Under the pieces are notes generated by a model. It was not told where the DNA came from. It made no database searches and worked only from the letters and a program-made list of their open reading frames with translations. 32,679 nt of DNA from SZUA-186 sp041552135 (GTDB taxonomy: Bacteria; Pseudomonadota; Gammaproteobacteria; UBA9214): positions 1 to 32,679 of the forward strand of contig JBFELL010000012.1 in the NCBI GenBank assembly GCA_041552135.1, in the 5' to 3' direction. Position numbers and translations under genes: made by a program. Position 1 is the first letter of the stretch; the number at the start of each line of letters is the position of its first letter. Shown piece after piece: positions 25,282 to 32,679 of the stretch.

Positions 25282-26574
25282 CTAGCCCTGCCTGCGGGCC
25301 CGACGCGGCCGCCCCCGGCCCCTGTCAGATTGCCTGTGCCCCTTGTGTCCGCCCTTGCCATGAGGTCGCGGTGGTCGCTTGATCCTGACCGGCGGTTTCA
25401 GCGCCTGGATATAACCCTCCGGCACCGCTTCGACAGGGATCTTGTGGCCGATATATTGCTCGATTTCCGGCAGGGAATAAACAAATTCCTCGCAGGCGAA
25501 ACTGACGGCATCGCCGTCCTTGCCGATACGCGCCGTACGGCCGATGCGGTGCACGTAGTCCTCGGCATCCTGCGGCAGATCGAAATTGAAGACATGGCTG
25601 ACATCCGGGATGTGCAGACCGCGCGCGGCCACGTCGGTGGCCACCAGTATCGGCAGCTTGCCCTCCTGGAATTCCCCGAGCAGGCGCTGGCGCTTCTTCT
25701 GCGGCACATCGCCGGACAGCATGGCCGACTTGAAGCCGTTGCCCTCCAGGAAGCCCCAGACCCGTTCGGCGGCCCGCTTGGTATTGACGAACACGATGCT
25801 GCGCGTCGGGTCGACATGGCTCAGGATACCGATCAGCAGCGGGATCTTCTCCTCGTTGGAGGTGTGATAGAGCACCTGCCTCACCCGCTCGGCGGTCACC
25901 TTTTCCGGCTCGATGTCGACATGCTCGGGGTTGTTCATGTGCTCGTAGGCCAGCTCCTGCACCCGGTGAGACAGCGTCGCCGAGAACAGCAGTCCGAGGC
26001 GCTTCTCGGGCGGCGGACAGCGGCGCATCAGGTAGCGGATGTCCTTGATAAAGCCGAGGTCGAACATGCGGTCGGCCTCGTCGAGCACCAGGGCATCGAT
26101 CTGCTTGAGGTCGTAGACGTGCTGCTTGAAGTAATCGATCAGCCGTCCGGGCGTGCCGATCAGGATGTCGACACCGGCGGCAATCCGCTCGCGTTGCTCG
26201 TCGTAGCCGGTGCCGCCGTAGGCCAGCGCCAGCTTCAGGCCGGTGTGGCGACCGATCACCTCGGCATCCGAGTGGATCTGGATGGCCAGTTCACGGGTTG
26301 GTGCCAGCATCAGCGCACGGGGTTGCGAGGGCTTGCGCTTCTCATCGGCAGGCTTGTGCAGCAGGTGATTGTAGACGGCAATCAGGAACGCGGCGGTCTT
26401 GCCGGTACCGGTTTGCGCCTGTCCGGCGACATCCTTCCCGGCCAGCGCCACCGGCAGCGTCTCCGCCTGAATCGGTGTGCATTTTGAAAAGCCAGCTTCT
26501 TCAATGCCTTGCATGAGCTCGGGGGGAAGCCCGAAACCGGAGAAGGCAACATCTGTCAGGTGTGTTTCGCTCAT
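25282..26574 (-). CDS. rhlB: ATP-dependent RNA helicase RhlB
   Basis: RhlB is the DEAD-box helicase that unwinds structured RNA for the degradosome. The N-terminus MSETHLTDVAFSGFGLPPEL is close to E. coli RhlB. Motifs in order are the Q motif (FSKCTPIQAETLP), I (AQTGTGKT), Ia (APTRELA), Ib (GTPGRLIDY), II (DEAD), III (FSATLSHRV), IV (IVFVNTK), V (ATDVAARGLHIP) and VI (HRIGRTAR). The 430-residue protein ends in a basic tail rich in Arg, Lys, Pro and Gly, typical of RNA-binding extensions. It is divergent from trxA across 271 bases, the arrangement seen in E. coli (rhlB / trxA / rho), which supports the assignment over RhlE. Confidence 0.95.
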   Translation of the reverse strand: MSETHLTDVAFSGFGLPPELMQGIEEAGFSKCTPIQAETLPVALAGKDVAGQAQTGTGKTAAFLIAVYNHLLHKPADEKRKPSQPRALMLAPTRELAIQIHSDAEVIGRHTGLKLALAYGGTGYDEQRERIAAGVDILIGTPGRLIDYFKQHVYDLKQIDALVLDEADRMFDLGFIKDIRYLMRRCPPPEKRLGLLFSATLSHRVQELAYEHMNNPEHVDIEPEKVTAERVRQVLYHTSNEEKIPLLIGILSHVDPTRSIVFVNTKRAAERVWGFLEGNGFKSAMLSGDVPQKKRQRLLGEFQEGKLPILVATDVAARGLHIPDVSHVFNFDLPQDAEDYVHRIGRTARIGKDGDAVSFACEEFVYSLPEIEQYIGHKIPVEAVPEGYIQALKPPVRIKRPPRPHGKGGHKGHRQSDRGRGRPRRARRQG

Positions 26575-26845
26575 GGGCGCACAGGATACAGTAATTTATT
26601 GTTTATTGGGCTTGTAATGTGTGCGCAATTAGGCTGAAATGTGCCCCTGAAAGACACGTGACACGGATTCGGTCGTTGCATGCACGTCATTTGAACCGGT
26701 CGGAGCAGTTTGTCCCGGGCAGTCTATCGATCCAACCAATACTAGCGTATTTCCAAATGGCCAATCTGCGACGGGCAACACACCGCGCCCGGTTGCCTGA
26801 TGACATACCCGGAATTGCCAAACCATCAACAGGAGACTGTGTACT

Positions 26846-27172
26846 GTGAGTGATGACATCATTTACGTAACGGATGCCACTTTCGAATCAGAAGTGCTGA
26901 ATGCCCCGGACCCCGTACTGGTGGACTACTGGGCAGAATGGTGCGGCCCTTGCAAGATGATTGCCCCGATTCTGGACGAGATCGCCAACGAATACACCGG
27001 CAAGATCAGGATCGCCAAGCTGAACATCGACGACAACCCGAACACGCCGCCGAAATACGGCATACGCGGCATTCCGACGCTGATGCTGTTCAAGGACGGC
27101 CAGGTGGAGGCCACCAAGGTTGGCGCCCTGTCCAAGTCACAGTTGACGGCATTTATCGACAGCAATATCTGA
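26846..27172 (+). CDS. trxA: Thioredoxin 1
   Basis: TrxA is the general disulfide reductase of the cytoplasm. The 108-residue length and the active site WAEWCGPCKM (about 28-37) are canonical, as are the buried Asp in VLVDYWAEW and the cis-Pro loop GIRGIPTLMLF (about 71-81). The start is a GTG at 26846 with AGGAG about ten bases upstream. It lies 197 bases before rho on the same strand and 271 bases from the divergent rhlB, a conserved gammaproteobacterial arrangement. Confidence 0.97.
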   Translation: MSDDIIYVTDATFESEVLNAPDPVLVDYWAEWCGPCKMIAPILDEIANEYTGKIRIAKLNIDDNPNTPPKYGIRGIPTLMLFKDGQVEATKVGALSKSQLTAFIDSNI

Positions 27173-27201
27173 CTCCGGTTTTCGTGTATAGAGGTGTAGA
27201 C

Positions 27202-27230
27202 GTGCTGCGCGGCGCATGCTAGCGTAGCAC
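27202..27230 (+). terminator. Hairpin after trxA, possible terminator or rho-leader element
   Basis: GTGCTGCGC at 27202-27210 pairs with GCGTAGCAC at 27222-27230 over nine positions, one of them a G-U pair, with an 11-base loop. It begins 29 bases after the trxA stop. The following sequence (TTGAAATAGA) has only a weak T-tract, so it may be an imperfect terminator or part of the untranslated leader through which Rho is often autoregulated. Confidence 0.45.
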
Positions 27231-27369
27231 TTGAAATAGAATCCTGACCGCACCGGCACCCGCATTCAGCCGGGCAACTGTTTCCCGACATTATAAATCC
27301 AGTTTAATTTCCCCGGCTGCTTCAGCCCGGTTCGCATTTCACTTCAAAAATCCGCAGCAAAGGCACGCT

Positions 27370-28626
<1,257 letters not shown>

Positions 28627-28670
28627 GCGCGAAATCACCCGCGACAGAAAATCTGACCCTGCATTGTATT

Positions 28671-28936
28671 TCACCGCAGAGGACGCAGAGATAAACAAAT
28701 AAATCTCGCCGCAAAGGCGGGGATCCATAAACACCGTAGTTTGCGTAGGTCGGGTTACCCCGAAGGGCGTACCCCGACATTTTGGTTGCGTACCCGTCGG
28801 GTTACGGCGCAAATACGCCTAACCCGACCTACGGTTCGCTGACTGGATATGAAGGCAGAAACCACGAAGCCGAGACATTCCCCGAATGGGGTTTTGATTT
28901 TTTATCCTTGCGCCCTCTGCGTCTTTGCGGTGATTT
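28671..28936. repeat. Inverted repeat of the 'CGCAGAG' family enclosing another palindrome
   Basis: The left arm at 28671-28722 (TCACCGCAGAGGACGCAGAG, then CGCCGCAAAGGCG) is complementary to the right arm at 28898-28936 (CGCCCTCTGCGTCTTTGCGG followed by TGATTT). It is the same family as 9597-9901. Its middle is occupied by the palindromic element at 28745-28832. It fills the interval between the convergent stops of rho and the M48 protease gene. Confidence 0.75.
28745..28832. repeat. Palindromic element, 'GTAGGTCGGGTTA' family
   Basis: GTAGGTCGGGTTA at the left end is complementary to TAACCCGACCTAC at the right end. Inside are two smaller hairpins, a CCCGAAGGG one and a GGCGCAAATACGCC one. 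The family is common in proteobacterial intergenic DNA. Another, interrupted, copy lies at 31148-31342. Confidence 0.8.
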
Positions 28937-28971
28937 CTGCTTCACAGCAACAGGCTGATATCCGATAGCCC

Positions 28972-30072
28972 TCACTCTCCACCCAGATTCCGAAGTCGTC
29001 GCATCCGTAGTTCTAGCGGCGGATGAGTCGCAAGAAGTGCCGCAGTCTTCTCGCCAAAATTCCGAAAGGGGTTGACGATGAACATGTGCTGTGTCGCGCG
29101 ATTGGCGCCATCGAAGGGCCTGGCGTTGCGCGCCAGCTTGTCCAGCGCCGAGATCAGGCCTTCCGGGTGCCGCGTCAGGCGCACGCTGGTGGCGTCGGCA
29201 AGGAACTCGCGCTGGCGCGAGACCGCCATCTGTACCAGGCGCGCGAACACGGGCGCCAGCGCGGCGAAGAACAGCAGGAACAGCACGATGATCACGGTGC
29301 CACCGCCACCCTTGTTGCTGGAACTGCTCGAACGCCCGGAATAGCGCAGGCTGCGCAGGGCACCGTCGCTGACCAGGGCGATCAGGCCGACGATGACACC
29401 CACTGCCGTGGCGTAGCGGATGTCCCAGTTGACGATGTGGCCCATCTCGTGGCCGACCACGCCCTGCAACTCCTCGCGGTTGAGCGAGTCCAGCAGGCCG
29501 CGCGTCACCCCGATCGAGGAGCGCGCCGGCGTCATGCCGGTGGCAAAGGCGTTCAGCGCATCCGTCTCGATGACATAAACCTTCGGCTTGCGTATACCGG
29601 CGGCGATCGCCATCTCCTCCACCACGTTGTGCAGTTGCGGTTCCTCATCGACCGTCACGGCCTGGGCGCCGGTCATGCGCAGCACGATGCGATCACCCTG
29701 CTTGAAGGAGATCCAGGACCACAGGGATCCTGCCACAAACAGGACCATGGCCGCCGTGAAGCCCCAGCGACTCGGGAACCAGATACTGTCCGTCTCGGGA
29801 GGGTAAACACCGGCGAGTGCCTGTGCACTCCAGCCCAGCAGGTAGCCAAGGATGACGAGGATCGACAGCAGCACGAGAATCAGCCGCCGCGTGGCCTGCT
29901 GGTTGGCGCGCGCCGCCGCCATGAAATCGGTGCGGCGCAGGACCTTGCGCGCCAGCCGCGGCCGGTCCTGCCAGTTGCTGACCAGCGGCGCACCGCACTG
30001 GCGGCAGGTCCTGGCATGCGCGCGGTTGGCGGTACCGCATTCGGGGCAGGCATGTTCGGCGGACAGTGGCAT
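28972..30072 (-). CDS. M48 family membrane metalloprotease with N-terminal zinc ribbon
   Basis: This is a 366-residue HtpX-like integral membrane protease. The zinc-binding motif VVGHEMGHIVN has HEMGH at 208-212, and the third ligand is in SRQREFLADA (Glu289). Hydrophobic segments are near 63-88, 104-122, 222-236 and 258-282. The N-terminus differs from classical HtpX in having a short zinc ribbon, with CPEC at 9-12 and CRQC at 23-26, ahead of the first helix. The gene lies downstream of lemA on the same strand, a recurrent lemA-M48 pairing, but a 231-base interval with repeats separates them here. The protease presumably acts in membrane protein quality control. Confidence 0.93.
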   Translation of the reverse strand: MPLSAEHACPECGTANRAHARTCRQCGAPLVSNWQDRPRLARKVLRRTDFMAAARANQQATRRLILVLLSILVILGYLLGWSAQALAGVYPPETDSIWFPSRWGFTAAMVLFVAGSLWSWISFKQGDRIVLRMTGAQAVTVDEEPQLHNVVEEMAIAAGIRKPKVYVIETDALNAFATGMTPARSSIGVTRGLLDSLNREELQGVVGHEMGHIVNWDIRYATAVGVIVGLIALVSDGALRSLRYSGRSSSSSNKGGGGTVIIVLFLLFFAALAPVFARLVQMAVSRQREFLADATSVRLTRHPEGLISALDKLARNARPFDGANRATQHMFIVNPFRNFGEKTAALLATHPPLELRMRRLRNLGGE

Positions 30073-30110
30073 GGTATGTGGTTAGCGGCCCGGGGAGTGA
30101 TAAATAAATG

Positions 30111-30285
30111 GCCACGGAAGCACACGGAAAAACACGGAAAAATAAATCTGCCCTTACCCGTACGATTCCCTGTAGGAGCGGCTTCAGCCGCGATCGGTTT
30201 TGAGGTATTGGTAATACCGCATCGCGAATGAATTCGCGCCTACAGGTTTTTTTATTTTCCGTGTTGTTCCGTGTGCTTCCGTGGC
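30111..30285. repeat. 'GCCACGGAAGCACACGGAA' element, copy 2, with a nested REPIN
   Basis: The left arm at 30111-30142 (GCCACGGAAGCACACGGAA plus AAACACGG) and the right arm ending GTGGC at 30285 are complementary over about 30 bases. The element is 175 bases, against 81 for copy 1. The extra length is accounted for by the REPIN at 30171-30244 and short flanks. It lies between lemA and the protease gene. Confidence 0.85.
30171..30244. repeat. REPIN (two inverted REP units) nested in copy 2
   Basis: TGTAGGAGCGGCTTCAGCCG followed by CGA on the left and TCGCGAATGAATTCGCGCC followed by TACA on the right are inverted REP-like units, each with its own small hairpin, about 30 bases apart. This is the typical REPIN layout. 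Confidence 0.8.
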
Positions 30286-30303
30286 TAATATTCCTGAATC
30301 ACC

Positions 30304-30861
30304 TCAGCGCAGATCCACCTTCGGCGTCGCTGTCTCGGCCTCGGCCACCTCGAAATAGGTGGCCTGGTGGAAACCGAACAGGCCGGCCACGATGTTCGAG
30401 GGGAACGCCTCCACCCCGTTGTTCAGCGCCATGACGCTGTCGTTGTAGAACTGTCGCGAAAACGAGATCTTGTTCTCCGTCGCGCTGAGTTCCTCCATCA
30501 GGCGTGAGACGTTTTCGTTGGCCTTCAGGTCCGGGTAGTTCTCCATCAGCGCAAACAGCTTGCCCAGCGCACCGCTGAGGATGCCCTCCGCGGCGATCGC
30601 CTCTTCCGGAGTGCCGGCACTCACTGCCTGACTGCGCGCCTGGATGACCTTCTCGAGCGTCTCCTGCTCGTAGGACATGTAGTCCTTCACCACCTCGACC
30701 AGGTTCGGTATCAGGTCATGGCGGCGCTTCAACTGCACGTCGATCTGCCGCCAGGCATTCTTCACCTGGTTGCGCAGCCCCACCAGCCGGTTGTAGAGCC
30801 CGATACCGAACAGCGGTATCGCGATGATCAGTGCAACAATGACCCAGCCGAAGATTTCCAT
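30304..30861 (-). CDS. lemA: LemA family protein
   Basis: This is a 185-residue LemA family protein. A short N-terminal helix (about 4-22) anchors it, followed by a four-helix bundle carrying the family core: YNRLVGLRNQVKNAWRQIDV, QLKRRHDLIPNLVEVVKDYM, YPDLKANENVSRLMEELS, and ENKISFSRQFYNDSVMALNN. LemA proteins are membrane-attached and presumed to work with M48 proteases; their function is not settled. A strong GGGAG lies nine bases before the ATG. The M48 protease gene follows on the same strand. Confidence 0.95.
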   Translation of the reverse strand: MEIFGWVIVALIIAIPLFGIGLYNRLVGLRNQVKNAWRQIDVQLKRRHDLIPNLVEVVKDYMSYEQETLEKVIQARSQAVSAGTPEEAIAAEGILSGALGKLFALMENYPDLKANENVSRLMEELSATENKISFSRQFYNDSVMALNNGVEAFPSNIVAGLFGFHQATYFEVAEAETATPKVDLR

Positions 30862-30955
30862 GGTAGTGACTCCCTTATCCGGATTGCAGGTTGTTAAGAA
30901 GGCCGGTGTTTATGTAACAGTTCAATCCCGCGGCAACAGGCCAACGACCGCTTTT

Positions 30956-31054
30956 CTCCCTCTCCCTTCGGGAGAGGGCCAGGGAGAGGGGATCGAAAGG
31001 TCATGCCTGCCTGATATCCCCTCATCCTGTCCTTCTCCCGGAGGGAGAAGGGAC
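30956..31054. repeat. Palindromic element, 'CCCTCTCCC' family
   Basis: CCCTCTCCCTTCGGGAGAGG is a tight hairpin at 30959-30978, followed by GGGAGAGGGGAT. After a spacer, ATCCCCTCATCCTGTCC and a second hairpin TTCTCCCGGAGGGAGAA complete an inverted pair. This is another dispersed intergenic family in proteobacteria. It lies just upstream of lemA, in the 514-base gap before purD. Confidence 0.75.
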
Positions 31055-31172
31055 GCCCGCTCATGAACCGCGGTTATGTTCCACCGAACAGGCCCGCAGG
31101 CCGGATCAGGCCGAGGGCCGTGATCCGACACAAGCGGGACTATTCGTGTCGGGTTACGGGGCTTTGCCCCTA

Positions 31173-31329
31173 TCCCCAATGGCACTTACTTAAGCCCTTA
31201 TTCTGGTAAATAGCCACGGGATCACACGGAAGATATCGACATTGTTAATGAATTTTCCGTGTTTTTCTGTGTGCCTCCGTGGCGAATTGGAGGTCAATGG
31301 GGGCGACATCAGTTAAGTAAGTGCCATTC
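31173..31329. mobile_element. MITE-like insertion with AATGGCACTTACTTAA ends
   Basis: Terminal inverted repeats AATGGCACTTACTTAA at 31178-31193 and its exact complement at 31313-31328 bound a segment of about 150 bases with no coding capacity. CCCCTA flanks it on both sides (31167-31172 and 31330-31335) and could be a six-base target duplication, although a shorter CCCC duplication also fits. It contains copy 3 of the GCCACGG palindrome. I infer a non-autonomous element moved by a transposase not present here. Confidence 0.6.
31213..31283. repeat. 'GCCACGGAAGCACACGGAA' element, copy 3
   Basis: A 71-base palindrome, GCCACGGGATCACACGGAAG to TGTGTGCCTCCGTGGC, somewhat diverged from copies 1 and 2. 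It lies inside the MITE-like insertion at 31173-31329. Confidence 0.8.
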
Positions 31330-31375
31330 CCCCTAACCCGACCTGCGAAGTTACGAATGAATTCGCTCCTTCGTA

Positions 31376-32659
31376 TCATCCTCCCCGACCAATCGCCCGG
31401 TGACCGATATCCTTGCGGCAGTACATACCCGGCCAGTGGATCCGCTCGACACAGGCATAGGCCCTGTCCCTCGCCTCGGCGATGGTCTCGCCCAGCGCAC
31501 AGGCGCACAGCACCCGCCCCCCGGCGGTCACGATACGGCCATGCTGCTTCTGCGTGCCCGCATGGAACACCTTGCAGCGGGTGTCGTCCACCGGTGGCAG
31601 CCCTTCGATCTCATCCCCCTTGCGGTACTGCCCGGGATACCCCCCGGCGGCCAGCACCACGCCCAGCGAGGCACGGTCATCCCACTCCACATCGGTCGAA
31701 TCGAGGTGACCGCGCAGGGCCGCCAGGCACAGATCGACGAGGTCCGACTTCAGCCGCAGCATCACCGGCTGGGTCTCCGGGTCACCGAAGCGCACATTGT
31801 ATTCCAGCACCTTCGGCGTGCCGTCCGGGGCGATCATCAGCCCGGCATAGAGAAAACCGGTGAAGGCATTGCCCTCCTCGGCCATGCCGGCGATGGTCGG
31901 GCGGATGACCTCGTTCATAATGTGCCGGTGGAGGTCCGGGGTCACCACGGGTGCGGGGGAACAGGCCCCCATGCCGCCGGTGTTAGGACCGGTGTCGCCG
32001 TCATCCCGCGCCTTGTGGTCCTGCGAGGTCGCCAGCGGCAGGACATGCTTGCCATCGGCCATGACAATGAAACTCGCCTCTTCGCCGACCAGGTACTCCT
32101 CGATGACAACACGGTGGCCTGCCTCGCCGAAGACATTGCCGCTCAGCATGTCCTCTACCGCCGCAATCGCCTCCGCCTCGGTTTGTGCCAGGATCACCCC
32201 CTTGCCGGCCGCCAGGCCGTCTGCCTTGATGACGATGGGCGCGCCCTGCTCGCGGATCCAGGCAACCGCCCCGGCCACGTCCGTAAAGGTCCTGTACGCG
32301 GCCGTTGGGATGTGATGCCGGGCGAGGAAATCCTTGGAAAAGGTCTTCGAACCCTCCAGCTGCGCCGCCGCCTGCGTCGGTCCGAAGCACTTCAGGCCGG
32401 CCGCCAGGAAGCGGTCCACGACGCCCATGACCAGCGGCACCTCGGGCCCGACAATGGTCAGGCCGATGTCATTGTTCCGGGCAAACGCCAGCAGCGCGTC
32501 GAGATCATCGGCCGCGATAGCGACATTCTCGATGCCCGGCTCCAGGTCCGTGCCGGCGTTGCCGGGTGCGACATACACCGCCTCCACCTGCGGTGACTGC
32601 GCCGCCTTCCAGGCCAGCGCATGTTCGCGGCCACCGCCGCCGATGATGAGAATGTTCAT
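31376..32659 (-). CDS. purD: Phosphoribosylamine-glycine ligase (GAR synthetase)
   Basis: PurD joins phosphoribosylamine and glycine with ATP in step two of purine synthesis. The 427-residue protein is full length. It begins MNILIIGGGGREHALAWK, has GPEVPLVMGVVDRF near 70-83, an ATP-grasp core with KADGLAAGKGVILA (about 145-158), PNTGGMGACSPAP near 225-237, and YNVRFGDPETQPV near 287-299, which carries the metal-binding Glu and Asn region. The ATG at 32659 has AAGGGA about eight bases upstream. Only 20 bases remain before the window edge. In gammaproteobacteria purH usually lies immediately upstream, which would be just outside. Confidence 0.98.
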   Translation of the reverse strand: MNILIIGGGGREHALAWKAAQSPQVEAVYVAPGNAGTDLEPGIENVAIAADDLDALLAFARNNDIGLTIVGPEVPLVMGVVDRFLAAGLKCFGPTQAAAQLEGSKTFSKDFLARHHIPTAAYRTFTDVAGAVAWIREQGAPIVIKADGLAAGKGVILAQTEAEAIAAVEDMLSGNVFGEAGHRVVIEEYLVGEEASFIVMADGKHVLPLATSQDHKARDDGDTGPNTGGMGACSPAPVVTPDLHRHIMNEVIRPTIAGMAEEGNAFTGFLYAGLMIAPDGTPKVLEYNVRFGDPETQPVMLRLKSDLVDLCLAALRGHLDSTDVEWDDRASLGVVLAAGGYPGQYRKGDEIEGLPPVDDTRCKVFHAGTQKQHGRIVTAGGRVLCACALGETIAEARDRAYACVERIHWPGMYCRKDIGHRAIGRGG

Positions 32660-32679
32660 GATGGTCCCTTACCAAAAGC

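Larger units (their letters stand above)
31148..31342. repeat. 'GTCGGGTTA' hairpin element split by an insertion
   Basis: The left half GTCGGGTTACGGGGC at 31148-31162, then TTTGCCCCTA to 31172, and the right half CCCCTAACCCGAC at 31330-31342 rejoin into a perfect stem-loop if the DNA between the two CCCCTA copies, plus one copy, is removed. A second small hairpin (CCGACAC / GTGTCGG, 31125-31152) overlaps the left end. The family is that of 28745-28832. Confidence 0.7.

Noticed and set aside
25237..26487. Plus-strand open frame of 416 codons opposite rhlB
   Set aside because: It is antisense to a complete DEAD-box helicase and has no recognisable motif.
26575..26845. Promoters in the rhlB-trxA divergent region
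   Set aside because: Promoters must exist here, but no -35/-10 pair with acceptable boxes and spacing could be picked out by eye.
29023..32596. Plus-strand frames of about 400 codons opposite the M48 protease (29023-30231) and purD (31400-32596)
   Set aside because: Both are antisense to well-supported genes and have no domain signature.

Overview
The window looks like chromosome of a GC-rich gammaproteobacterium, possibly of Chromatiales or sulfur-oxidiser type. The evidence is the rhlB / trxA / rho neighbourhood, an AmpD that aligns closely with the enterobacterial enzyme, adjacent argE and argA, a gsp type II secretion operon, and a rhodanese plus persulfide dioxygenase pair. The lineage call is inference. 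The dispersed intergenic repeats fit large environmental proteobacterial genomes.

Layout. 1-3598 (minus strand): the start of an ABC operon with an exported or membrane-anchored protein of unknown family, an ATPase, and an FtsX/MacB-type permease that runs off the left edge. 3599-7481: an accessory stretch that looks A/T-richer by eye, holding a putative lipoprotein, two orphan exported or anchored proteins, a broken gene, and a collapsed ISL3-type transposase. 7557-9534: a histidine phosphatase overlapping ampD, divergent from an SH3/coiled-coil membrane protein. 9916-12992: ilvD on the minus strand, then a plus-strand rhodanese and ETHE1-like persulfide dioxygenase. 13197-15227: a GGDEF-EAL protein broken by one in-frame TAG. 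15320-19119: argE, argA and cpdA. 19290-25252: gspC-gspD-gspE-gspF on the minus strand, without the pseudopilin and later genes. 25282-28626: rhlB divergent from trxA and rho. 28972-32659 (minus strand): purD, lemA and an M48 membrane protease with a zinc ribbon.

The genes cover cell-wall recycling (ampD), branched-chain amino acid synthesis (ilvD), arginine synthesis (argA, argE), purine synthesis (purD), sulfane-sulfur chemistry (rhodanese, dioxygenase), nucleotide signalling (GGDEF-EAL, cpdA), RNA turnover and termination (rhlB, rho), redox control (trxA), protein export (gspCDEF) and membrane proteolysis (lemA, M48 protease).

The most unusual feature is the set of intergenic palindromic repeats. 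At least five sequence families are present and several are inserted inside one another. At 31148-31342 there is a three-layer nest: a short hairpin split by an element flanked by a possible CCCCTA duplication, with a third palindrome inside that element. No CRISPR array, tRNA, rRNA or intact mobile element was seen.
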